Part shown: one piece after another, positions 36,581-43,894 of the stretch
How the letters are laid out: the number at the start of each line of letters is the position of its first letter
Position numbering within the stretch: position 1 is the first letter of the stretch
Assembly (NCBI RefSeq): GCF_002831685.1
Contig: NZ_CP025119.1
Span: forward strand, 965,001-1,029,000
Direction of reading: 5' to 3'
Origin: Polaribacter sp. ALD11
GTDB lineage: Bacteria > Bacteroidota > Bacteroidia > Flavobacteriales > Flavobacteriaceae
DNA: 64,000 bases
Made by a program: the position numbers and the translations under genes
Notes under the pieces: model-generated
What the model saw: the letters and a program-made list of their open reading frames with translations, nothing else
Told to the model about the DNA's origin: nothing
Databases searched by the model: none

Positions 36581-38779
36581 ATGAACAAGAAAAATACTTT
36601 TAAAATATTTTTAAACGAAATTCCGCAGAACCTGTTTTCTGGTTTTGTCGTTTCATTAATTGCACTTCCTTTAGGCTTAGGATTGGCTTTAGCTTCTGGT
36701 GCACCACCTATTTCTGGTATTATTGCTGCAATTGTTGGTGGTATTGTAGTTTCTTTAATTGGTGGTTCCAACGTAACAATTACGGGCCCTGGAAATGGTT
36801 TGGTGGTTGTAATTCTTTCTGCCATCACTATTTTAGGAAACGGAGATGTATACCAAGGATATTTATTTACACTTGCAGCTATTGTTATTTCTGGTGTACT
36901 ACTAGTAATTCTTGGCTTTTTAAGAATGGGAGCTTTGGGAGATTTCTTTCCTTCTTCGGCAATACAAGGAATGCTAGCTGCCATCGGAATTGGAATTTTC
37001 GCAAAACAGGTTCACGTAATGTTTGGAGATTCTAACGCAAAAGGAAGCATTATAGACCTACTTATTCAGCTACCTGAAGGAATTCTAAATTTTGTTAATT
37101 CTGCAGGTACAGGCTCATTTTATGCAGGTGTAATAGGTATTATTAGCTTATTCATTATGATTTTTTACAGCAAAATAAGAAACAGATACTTTCAATTGAT
37201 TCCTGCACCTATGTGGATTGTGGTTTTAAGTGTTAGTTTGTACTATTATTTTGATTTGTTTTCTGCGACAGCATATCCAATTGACAAAAGTTTATTAATT
37301 AATTTACCCAATGATATTTTAGCCAATTTTGCGTTTCCTGATTTTGGTAAAGTCTACGAGTCTGAGTTTATAAGTGCTGTAATTTCAATTACATTAATTG
37401 CTAGTATCGAGAGCTTATTAAGCATAAAAGCTGTAGATAAATTAGACCCTCTTAAAAGAAGATCTAACGTAAATAAAGACATTAGAGCCTTAGGTTTAGC
37501 AACTGTAATTAGTGGTTTTTTAGGTGGCTTAAATGTAGTTACTGTAATCGCGAGAAGCTCTGTAAATGTAAATAATAAGGGTAGTAACAGGTCTGCTAAT
37601 TTTTTTCACGCACTCTTTTTAGTTGCTTTTATTTTACTTTTCGCAACTGAATTGCGTAAGATTCCGCTTGCTGCTTTGGCTGCTATTTTAGTTTATACTG
37701 GCTACAAATTAGCTTCTCCAGAGAACATAAAGAAGGTCTTTAGTATTGGTTTTGAGCAGCTAATAATATTTACAGTAACACTTTTGGTAACAATATATAC
37801 AAGTCTGATTACTGGAATTTTATCTGGTATCATTATCACATTCGCAATTCACGTAATCATCAATAAAAACATTTTTTTATTTATTAAAAATATTTTAAAA
37901 CCAAATGTTTTAATGTTTACCGAAGATGGTACATATTATGTAAGTGTAAAGAACTTCTCTAGCTTTTTAAACTACACAAAACTAAAATCGAAGTTAGATC
38001 AAATTCCAGAAACTGAAGAAGCTATTGTCGATTTTTCTCTGTGCGATTTTGTAGATCATTCTGTAATGGAAAACATGAATAATTATTCTGAAACTTTCGA
38101 AAGAAAAGGAGGTCATTTTGAAGTGATTGGTTTAGATGATTCTAAATCGGGAAGTGAACATCCTTTTGCACTTCGTAAAATTTTACCAAAACAAAGAATA
38201 CCAAAAGAAGGTGTTTTAACAAAAAGACAAAAATCTATTCAGAAAATTAGTGAAGAAATGCGATACTCTTATGACGCATTTTCTGATTTAGAAATTGAAG
38301 AGTTAGCATGTTTCGGATATTTTAAAACGCGAAACATCGATAAAGTTTCTAATGTTTTAACAAAGAACAATTGTACCATTTTCGATATTCAGTTTTCTGA
38401 AGGAGAAATGATTGCTAAACAGGTTATAAAAGCGACCATGTTTTATATTCACACCACAAAGAAAATTCCGAAGTTTACCTTAGATAAAGAAGGTGTTTTT
38501 GAATACATTTTACATTTTGCTGGTTATAAAGATATTGATATTTCTGAACACCCAGATTTTAGCAAACGTTTTTATTTATCTGGAAAAAGTGAAGAAAAAA
38601 TTAGAGCCTTTTTTACAGATGAACTAATTTTGTTTTTTGAAAGCAACAAACAATATCACATAGAAGCTACAAATACTGGTCTTTTAGTTCTTAGTAATGA
38701 AAGATTAGCAAGTGTAAAAGAAATTAAAGCACTCGCCTATTTTGGCGCCAGTTTGCAAAAAATTATAGAAAAATGTTAG
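36581..38779 (+). CDS. SulP/SLC26 anion transporter with STAS-like and unknown C-terminal domain
   Basis: A 732-residue membrane protein. Residues 1-430 carry the SulP core: FSGFVVSLIALPLGLGLALASGAPP, GSNVTITGPGNG, IASIESLLSIKAVDKL and the NVVTVIARSSVNVNNKGSNRSANFFHALF stretch. A STAS-like part follows at about 445-540 (AIVDFSLCDFVDHSVMEN). From about 556 to the end is a 175-residue domain I do not recognise, with FSDLEIEELACFGYF and LSNERLASVKEIKALAYFG. Substrates of this family are sulfate, bicarbonate, chloride or dicarboxylates; marine bicarbonate use is plausible but inferred. Translationally coupled to Usp before it and overlaps miaE by 7 bases. Confidence 0.88.
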   Translation: MNKKNTFKIFLNEIPQNLFSGFVVSLIALPLGLGLALASGAPPISGIIAAIVGGIVVSLIGGSNVTITGPGNGLVVVILSAITILGNGDVYQGYLFTLAAIVISGVLLVILGFLRMGALGDFFPSSAIQGMLAAIGIGIFAKQVHVMFGDSNAKGSIIDLLIQLPEGILNFVNSAGTGSFYAGVIGIISLFIMIFYSKIRNRYFQLIPAPMWIVVLSVSLYYYFDLFSATAYPIDKSLLINLPNDILANFAFPDFGKVYESEFISAVISITLIASIESLLSIKAVDKLDPLKRRSNVNKDIRALGLATVISGFLGGLNVVTVIARSSVNVNNKGSNRSANFFHALFLVAFILLFATELRKIPLAALAAILVYTGYKLASPENIKKVFSIGFEQLIIFTVTLLVTIYTSLITGILSGIIITFAIHVIINKNIFLFIKNILKPNVLMFTEDGTYYVSVKNFSSFLNYTKLKSKLDQIPETEEAIVDFSLCDFVDHSVMENMNNYSETFERKGGHFEVIGLDDSKSGSEHPFALRKILPKQRIPKEGVLTKRQKSIQKISEEMRYSYDAFSDLEIEELACFGYFKTRNIDKVSNVLTKNNCTIFDIQFSEGEMIAKQVIKATMFYIHTTKKIPKFTLDKEGVFEYILHFAGYKDIDISEHPDFSKRFYLSGKSEEKIRAFFTDELILFFESNKQYHIEATNTGLLVLSNERLASVKEIKALAYFGASLQKIIEKC

Positions 38780-39354
38780 GATTACAATTTGAAACAGAAA
38801 CATCTTGGGCAGATATAGCCAAAGTAAATTTAGAACAGATATTAACAGATCATGCCTTTTTAGAGCAAAAAGCAGCTTCTAATGCTGTTTCTATTATTAT
38901 TAATTATTCTGAAGAAACAGAACTTGTAAAAGAAATGAGCAATATTGCTATTGAAGAAATGCAACATTTTAAAATGGTGCACTTATTAATGGTAAAACGA
39001 GGAATGGTTTTAGGACGCGAACAAAAAAACGATTACGCCATTAGACTTCAGAAGTTTTTTAATAAAACAAAAGACAGAACGAATGCATTGGTGCAACGTT
39101 TATTAATTGCTGCTTTAATTGAAGCTAGAAGTTGCGAGCGTTTTAAAGTATTTTCTGAAAATATGGAAGATGAAGAATTGTCTAAATTCTATCAGAATTT
39201 AATGGTTTCTGAAGCAAACCACTACACTACATTCTTACGATTTGCTAGAGAATACCAAGACAGAGCCATTGTTGATGAAAAATGGAATGCATTGTTAGCT
39301 TTTGAGGCTGAAATAATGCGTGAACGTGGAAACGTTGCTAAAATACACGGGTAA
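38773..39354 (+). CDS. miaE: tRNA-(ms2io6A)-hydroxylase
   Basis: A 193-residue diiron protein of the ferritin-like fold. Ligand motifs DHAFLEQKAAS, EEMQHFKMV, EARSCERF and SEANHYTTF match MiaE, which hydroxylates the isopentenyl side chain of ms2i6A37 in tRNA using oxygen. The length agrees with the family. Its start overlaps the SulP stop by 7 bases, giving translational coupling, which is a curious pairing with a transporter. Confidence 0.9.
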   Translation: MLGLQFETETSWADIAKVNLEQILTDHAFLEQKAASNAVSIIINYSEETELVKEMSNIAIEEMQHFKMVHLLMVKRGMVLGREQKNDYAIRLQKFFNKTKDRTNALVQRLLIAALIEARSCERFKVFSENMEDEELSKFYQNLMVSEANHYTTFLRFAREYQDRAIVDEKWNALLAFEAEIMRERGNVAKIHG

Positions 39355-39431
39355 AATAGTAGTTAATTGTTACAAAACAAATAACAACCGATAATTAACA
39401 AAAGGTAACTGATAAATAATAATTGAACTAG

Positions 39432-39863
39432 ATGTTTAGTAAAGACGAAGCAGCTTTAATGCGTAAAGAATTTTGGACAAGCTTTGGAAAGTCTTTTCCG
39501 AGGAAATGGTTGTTGTACAACACCAAAATTAAAGGGTTTTCTTTTAAGTTTGTTGCCGATAGAAAAAATGCAGCAGTTTGCTTGGATATCGAGAATCCGG
39601 ATGAGTTGGTAAACCTACTCTACTACGACCAAATGTTGTCTTTAAAGGTTTTGTTAGAGTCTGAAATTCCTGAAATTATTTTTAATAACGAATACGAATT
39701 AGAAAGCGGAAAAAAAATTCATAGAATTTATGTTCCTTTTGAAGGTAAATTTAGCGTTCATAATAAAGATACTTGGCGCGATTGTTTCGAGTTTTTTATG
39801 GAAACAATGCCCAAGTTTGAAGAATTTTATTACGAATATGAAGACGTAATTAAGAATATATAA
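39432..39863 (+). CDS. DUF4268 family protein
   Basis: A 143-residue soluble protein with Trp- and Phe-rich sequence (ALMRKEFWTSFGKSFPRKWLLYNT, FSFKFVADRKNAAVCLDIENPD). The pattern matches the DUF4268 domain, related to a nuclease-like fold found in Bacteroidota. In longer homologues this domain is joined to restriction-like modules, but the stand-alone form here has no known activity. It follows miaE by 77 bases on the same strand and may be the last gene of the Usp-SulP-miaE run. Confidence 0.75.
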   Translation: MFSKDEAALMRKEFWTSFGKSFPRKWLLYNTKIKGFSFKFVADRKNAAVCLDIENPDELVNLLYYDQMLSLKVLLESEIPEIIFNNEYELESGKKIHRIYVPFEGKFSVHNKDTWRDCFEFFMETMPKFEEFYYEYEDVIKNI

Positions 39864-39873
39864 TTTCACCTTT

Positions 39874-39907
39874 AATGTCATTACGAGAAAGAATGACGAA
39901 GTAATCT
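39874..39907. repeat. REP-like GTCATT element
   Basis: GTCATT (39877-39882) and AATGAC (39892-39897) form a small hairpin, followed by GAAGTAATCT. The GTCATTnCGAG..GAA..AATCT arrangement is a dispersed intergenic repeat type seen in many bacteria, including flavobacteria. Confidence 0.5.
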
Positions 39908-40010
39908 ATTTCTTAAATAAGCCACTACCATCTTAAAAATTACAATTCATAATCGCTAGATTGAAAAAACGAACTGCTTTTAGAACTCCGAAAAATACAT
40001 GAACAAGCTC

Positions 40011-40097
40011 GCGTTAAGGATTGAAGCAATTGTTTGAGCTCTTTTGCGAAGTATGAGCCAAAAGCGAGTGCGGAAAGCCTGACCTGAAAGGGAACGC
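40011..40097 (+). ncRNA. Structured intergenic element of the flavobacterial GCGGAAAGCCTGACC type
   Basis: The stretch starts GCGTTAAGGATTGAAGCAAT, contains AGCGAGTGCGGAAAGCC and closes with GGGAACGC. GCGTT (40011-40015) can pair with AACGC (40093-40097), and a CTCTTTT...AAAAGCGAG arm forms an inner hairpin. It resembles a conserved intergenic element I know from many flavobacterial genomes, perhaps the flavo-1 RNA motif, though I cannot confirm which. It is not coding. A strong terminator begins a few bases later, consistent with a short transcript. Promoter not seen. Confidence 0.5.
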
Positions 40098-40103
40098 ACA
40101 AAT

Positions 40104-40136
40104 AAAAAAAATCGTCCTTTAAAAGGGCGATTTTTT
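40104..40136. terminator. Bidirectional terminator
   Basis: ATCGTCCTTT (40111-40120) pairs with AAAGGGCGAT (40122-40131, one G-U), with A and T runs outside. It ends the intergenic element on the plus strand and the DUF4870 gene on the minus strand. Confidence 0.8.
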
Positions 40137-40154
40137 AATTTACACTTCTTCTTC

Positions 40155-40493
40155 TTATTTTAAAAATTGAATACTGAAAGGATAACTTGGTGCTTCGTTA
40201 TTGCTCACTTTTATTGCATTTATTATTGGAAAAATTAAATAGAAAATTCCGATTACAATAAGCCCTAAAATACCCAATCCGAATAAAAAAATTAAAGGAA
40301 TACAAAGCAAAAGGTATATGAACATAGAGATTCTGAAATTTAAAATTGCTTTTCCTTGAGCATCCATTCCGTAAATCTCATCTTTTTTTGTTAGCCATAA
40401 AATTAACGGAACGATAAAGCCGCCAATTCCGGTTACAAAATCTAATAACTGACTTAAATGTGTAAGTACCAATAACTGTTTGTCTGCTTTCAT
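40155..40493 (-). CDS. DUF4870 family membrane protein
   Basis: A 112-residue protein with about three hydrophobic segments. The DUF4870 pattern is visible: HLSQLLDFVTGIGGFIVPLILWLTKK at the start, MDAQGKAILNFRISM in the middle, and a PIINAIKVSNNEAPSYPF end. These small membrane proteins resemble Tic20 in topology but have no established role in bacteria. It has its own transcript ending at the bidirectional terminator. Nothing in the neighbours suggests a function. Confidence 0.78.
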   Translation of the reverse strand: MKADKQLLVLTHLSQLLDFVTGIGGFIVPLILWLTKKDEIYGMDAQGKAILNFRISMFIYLLLCIPLIFLFGLGILGLIVIGIFYLIFPIINAIKVSNNEAPSYPFSIQFLK

Positions 40494-40585
40494 TTTTATA
40501 TATAAGGTTTTTATTATGTACTTATTAGACGCTGTTTTGCTTGTTATGTTACATGATTTTACTTTTTAATGTTTTGCTAAATAAG

Positions 40586-40620
40586 TGTTTGAGTTAAGAT
40601 GAAAACTGTTTGAGCTAAGA
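40586..40620 (+). promoter_or_regulatory. Direct repeat upstream of dps, possible operator
   Basis: TGTTTGAGTTAAGA (40586-40599) and TGTTTGAGCTAAGA (40607-40620) are 13/14 identical at a 21-base period, two helix turns. They end 18 bases before the -7 element of dps. Confidence 0.5.
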
Positions 40621-40638
40621 CAAATTTAGCTTTGATTG

Positions 40639-40646
40639 TAATTTTG
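40639..40646 (+). promoter_or_regulatory. -7 promoter element for dps
   Basis: TAATTTTG, a TAnnTTTG match, 26 bases before the dps ATG at 40673. No TTG at the standard distance, consistent with a promoter that needs an activator at the repeat upstream. Confidence 0.5.
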
Positions 40647-40672
40647 TAGTGAACTTAAAAACGTATAAGATA

Positions 40673-41173
40673 ATGAGTTACTTAAATATAGACAAAGACA
40701 AAATACTACCAGTTGTAACAGAATTAAATGTTTTATTAGCAGACTATCATGTGTATTATCAAAAATTAAGAAATTTTCATTGGAATGTTTTAGGAAAGAA
40801 TTTCTTTGATTTACACAATAGGTTTGAAGAAATGTATAATGACACAAAAATAAAGGTTGATGAAATTGCTGAGAGAATTATTACATTAAAATATCACCCA
40901 ATTAGTAAATTATCTGATTATATCGAAGTTTCTAAAATAAAGGAATCGAGCCCGCTACTAACAGATGTAGAAATGGTAAATACAATTATAGAAGACCATA
41001 AAACCTTAATTGAGCAATTAAGTAAGGTAATTGATAGAGCAGACAAAGCAAAAGATGAAGGTACTATTGATTTAATTGGCGCCTATATTAGAGAGCTAGA
41101 AAAATCTACTTGGATGTTGAGTGCTTGGTCTAAAAACTCTAAAGATGAATTAGATACGAGCTTTGTTAAATAA
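40673..41173 (+). CDS. dps: Dps family DNA-binding ferritin-like protein
   Basis: A 166-residue protein from the ATG at 40673, the usual Dps length. The inter-subunit ferroxidase residues are in NFHWNVLGKNFFDLHNRFEEMYND (His, His, Asp and Glu spaced as in Dps). The ISKLSDYIE and SAWSKNSKDE segments fit the family's remaining helices. Dps dodecamers store iron and protect DNA from hydrogen peroxide. A GTG-started longer frame overlaps the -7 element and is rejected. The two-copy direct repeat upstream may be its control site. Confidence 0.92.
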   Translation: MSYLNIDKDKILPVVTELNVLLADYHVYYQKLRNFHWNVLGKNFFDLHNRFEEMYNDTKIKVDEIAERIITLKYHPISKLSDYIEVSKIKESSPLLTDVEMVNTIIEDHKTLIEQLSKVIDRADKAKDEGTIDLIGAYIRELEKSTWMLSAWSKNSKDELDTSFVK

Positions 41174-41224
41174 TTTATTGCTTTTATTTTTGGTTATTAA
41201 AAGTAATAAATTAAAACAAAAAAA

Positions 41225-42106
41225 ATGAATAAAGTAGTTGATAAACTAGAGGATTGGAAAGATATTTTCATTAAGAATATACCCAATATTGCAATTGCAT
41301 TAATAGTATTAGTTATTGCATATTTTGCTTCTAGAGCAATGAATTCTATAGTTAATAAAACTATCGGTAAAAAAATAAGACAGAAATCTGTTAGAGATTT
41401 AGTCTCTAGAGTTGCATCTGCAGTTACTATTTTAGTGGGTTTATATTTAGCGATGACTGTCTTAAAATTCGATGATACACTAAAAGCAATTGTATCTGCA
41501 GCTGGGGTTTCTGGTATTGTTATTGGTTTAGCTTTACAAGGAACTTTATCGAACACGATTTCTGGTGTTGTTTTATCGTTTAGAAAGAACTTAAACATTG
41601 GTAATTGGGTAGAAACAAATGGGTTTTCTGGTGAAGTAATTGATATTAATTTAAATTACTTTGTTATTAAAGAATTTGATAATAATATGGTTATTATTCC
41701 TAATAAAACTATTTTAGAAAGTCCGTTTAAAAATTATTCTTTAACCACAAAAATGAGAATTGCTATAGAATGTGGTGTTGAATACGGCGCAGATTTAGAA
41801 ATGGTTGAAAAATTAACTATAGAAACAATTAAACACAACTTTAACCAAGATAAAATTGGTAAAGAAGTAGAGTTCTACTATACAGAATTTGGCGATAGTT
41901 CTATTAATTTTTTATGTAGATTTTGGGTGGATTCAGAAAATGCCTTAGAAAAATTGAAAGCAAAGAGTAAAGCTATTATTGAGATTAAGAAAGCATTTGA
42001 TAAAGAAAACATTAATATTCCTTTCCCTATGAGAACATTAGAATTCACAGAGAACCATAGATTGAATATAAATGAAATTACCAATAGTAAGGGTTCTGTA
42101 AATTAA
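41225..42106 (+). CDS. mscS: Mechanosensitive channel MscS
   Basis: A 293-residue small-conductance channel subunit. About three N-terminal helices are seen (IAIALIVLVIAYFASRAMN, VASAVTILVGLYLAMTVL, and the pore-lining AAGVSGIVIGLALQGTLSN with its Gly/Ala pattern). The beta domain starts at FRKNLNIGNWVETNGFSGEV, and a C-terminal alpha/beta domain runs to FPMRTLEF. It opens on hypo-osmotic shock to release solutes. It lies 51 bases after dps and could be read through from it. A terminator follows. Confidence 0.92.
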   Translation: MNKVVDKLEDWKDIFIKNIPNIAIALIVLVIAYFASRAMNSIVNKTIGKKIRQKSVRDLVSRVASAVTILVGLYLAMTVLKFDDTLKAIVSAAGVSGIVIGLALQGTLSNTISGVVLSFRKNLNIGNWVETNGFSGEVIDINLNYFVIKEFDNNMVIIPNKTILESPFKNYSLTTKMRIAIECGVEYGADLEMVEKLTIETIKHNFNQDKIGKEVEFYYTEFGDSSINFLCRFWVDSENALEKLKAKSKAIIEIKKAFDKENINIPFPMRTLEFTENHRLNINEITNSKGSVN

Positions 42107-42135
42107 TAATTTATAATTCCCCCGACTATTGTTTG

Positions 42136-42174
42136 GAAAGCTCAACACATTTAGTGTTGGGCTTTCTATTTTTC
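42136..42174 (+). terminator. Terminator after mscS
   Basis: Twelve-base stem GAAAGCTCAACA / TGTTGGGCTTTC (42136-42147, 42155-42166, one G-U) then T-rich sequence. Confidence 0.85.
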
Positions 42175-42189
42175 TCTAAAAATCTTATG

Positions 42190-42197
42190 TATTTTTG
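42190..42197 (+). promoter_or_regulatory. -7 promoter element for mnmE
   Basis: TATTTTTG ends only 4 bases before the mnmE ATG at 42202, so a transcript from it would be almost or fully leaderless. Confidence 0.4.
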
Positions 42198-42201
42198 CAA
42201 C

Positions 42202-43596
42202 ATGATTCAAAACGATACTATTATTGCTTTAGCAACCCCTTCTGGTGTTAGTGCAATTTCTGTAATTAGACTTTCTGGTGAAAATGCTATCTCTTTAGTG
42301 GATGCCAATTTTAAATCTATCAAAAAAAATAAAACTTTAAAAAATCAGAAAACACATACCATCCATTTAGGTCATATTATAGAGAACGAGATTCTTTTAG
42401 ATGAAGTTTTAGTATCTGTTTTTAAGAATCCGAATTCTTATACTGGTGAAAATGTCGTTGAGATTTCTTGTCATGGTTCTAGCTTTATTCAGCAAGAGAT
42501 TATTCAGTTATTTCTACAAAAAGGTTGTAGAATGGCAGATAATGGTGAATTTACCATGCGCGCTTTCTTAAACGGAAAGATGGATCTGAGTCAGGCGGAA
42601 GCTGTAGCTGATGTAATTGCTTCTAACTCTGCTGCGAGTCATCAAATGGCAATTCAACAAATGCGTGGAGGAATTGCAAATGAATTGAAGGAATTACGTG
42701 CGCAATTATTAGATTTTGCTGCTCTAATTGAATTAGAGTTAGACTTTTCTGGTGAAGATGTAGAATTTGCCGACAGAACAAAATTTAAAGAGCTGGTAGC
42801 AAAAATCACTTTTGTTTTAAAACGTTTAATAGACTCTTTTTCTTTTGGAAATGCCATGAAAAACGGAATTCCTGTTGCAATTATAGGTGAACCAAATGTT
42901 GGTAAATCTACTTTATTAAATACCCTTTTAAACGAAGAGAAAGCAATTGTTTCTGACATTGCTGGTACTACTAGAGATGCTATTGAGGATGAAATAATTA
43001 TTGATGGTGTTGCTTTTCGATTTATAGATACTGCAGGAATTAGAGAAACTGAAGATGTTATAGAAAGCATTGGTATTAAAAAGGCATACGAAAAGGCGGA
43101 TAATGCGCAGTTAATTATTTTCTTAATTGATTCTAATAAATTTTCTTATTCTAGTGAAGAATTTCTGCAAGAAATTGAAATAATTAAAACCCGTTTTCCT
43201 ACGAAACGTTTATTAGTGGTTGCTAATAAAGTTGATACCTTATCTTGTCACGATACTTCTATCCTAGAATCTGAAATTGATGATTTAATATTATTATCAG
43301 CAAAAAGTAAAGCTGGAGTAGATACTTTAAAAAAAGAATTAACTTCTCTTGTTAATATTGGTGCTTTGAGTAACAATGAAACGATTGTGACCAATTCGCG
43401 TCATTTTGAAGCTTTAAATAATGCTTTAATGGCAATTACTTCTGTTCAGCAAGGAATTGACTTAGAAATTTCTACAGATTTATTTTCTATTGATATTCGT
43501 GAATGTTTGCGTCACTTAGGTAATATTACTGGAGAATATGATGTTGATAAGGATATACTTGGGCATATTTTTAGTAATTTTTGTATTGGGAAGTAA
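42202..43596 (+). CDS. mnmE: tRNA modification GTPase MnmE
   Basis: A 464-residue GTPase that with MnmG makes the cmnm5U modification at wobble position 34. The N-terminal formyl-THF-binding domain starts MIQNDTIIALATPSGVSAISVIRLSG. The G domain has GEPNVGKSTLLN, DIAGTTRDA, DTAGIRE and NKVD. The last residues FSNFCIGK are the classic C-terminal catalytic motif with its Cys. A longer frame upstream overlaps the mscS terminator and is rejected. The 3' end of mnmE/trmE is the known insertion site of SGI1-type islands; see the repeat at 43582-43595. Confidence 0.96.
   Translation: MIQNDTIIALATPSGVSAISVIRLSGENAISLVDANFKSIKKNKTLKNQKTHTIHLGHIIENEILLDEVLVSVFKNPNSYTGENVVEISCHGSSFIQQEIIQLFLQKGCRMADNGEFTMRAFLNGKMDLSQAEAVADVIASNSAASHQMAIQQMRGGIANELKELRAQLLDFAALIELELDFSGEDVEFADRTKFKELVAKITFVLKRLIDSFSFGNAMKNGIPVAIIGEPNVGKSTLLNTLLNEEKAIVSDIAGTTRDAIEDEIIIDGVAFRFIDTAGIRETEDVIESIGIKKAYEKADNAQLIIFLIDSNKFSYSSEEFLQEIEIIKTRFPTKRLLVVANKVDTLSCHDTSILESEIDDLILLSAKSKAGVDTLKKELTSLVNIGALSNNETIVTNSRHFEALNNALMAITSVQQGIDLEISTDLFSIDIRECLRHLGNITGEYDVDKDILGHIFSNFCIGK
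43582..43595 (+). repeat. mnmE 3'-end copy of a 14-base direct repeat (possible attachment site)
   Basis: TGTATTGGGAAGTA at the mnmE stop region recurs in the same orientation at 63703-63716. The same part of mnmE is the att core of SGI1-like islands. Confidence 0.45.
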
Positions 43597-43894
43597 TTAC
43601 ACAAAACAACCAAATAACAAAACACTTCCAATCGCTTAAAAACCCTATAAAATAGTGGATTTACTTGATATGTATTCACAAACTACGTTCTGTTTTTTTA
43701 TAAATATTGTACCATAATTGTAGTTTAGAGCAAAACGGCGACAAATTATAACAACTATTAATTCTTAAACTTATTTTAAATTCTAACCTTATTCCTGACG
43801 AAGTTTTTTTATGTTAAAATAGAAGTTAATAAAAATCTCAGGTTAAATTTTAACCTGAGATTTTATCGCATTTATTGATTATGAAAACTGATAA
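43597..43894. other. Non-coding stretch after mnmE
   Basis: 298 bases with no gene. It holds a TTGTACCATAATTGTAG partial palindrome around 43709-43725 and GAGCAAAACGGCGACAAAT, then the terminator at 43832-43864. This could be the left edge of an old island. Confidence 0.4.
43832..43864. terminator. Terminator of the DUF4374 gene
   Basis: AAAATCTCAGGTTAAA and TTTAACCTGAGATTTT (43832-43847, 43849-43864) pair perfectly over at least 14 bases; symmetric, so usable from both strands. Confidence 0.85.

Noticed and set aside
36523..36984. A 153-codon frame opposite the SulP start
   Set aside because: Antisense shadow; Pro/Ile-rich sequence with no motif.
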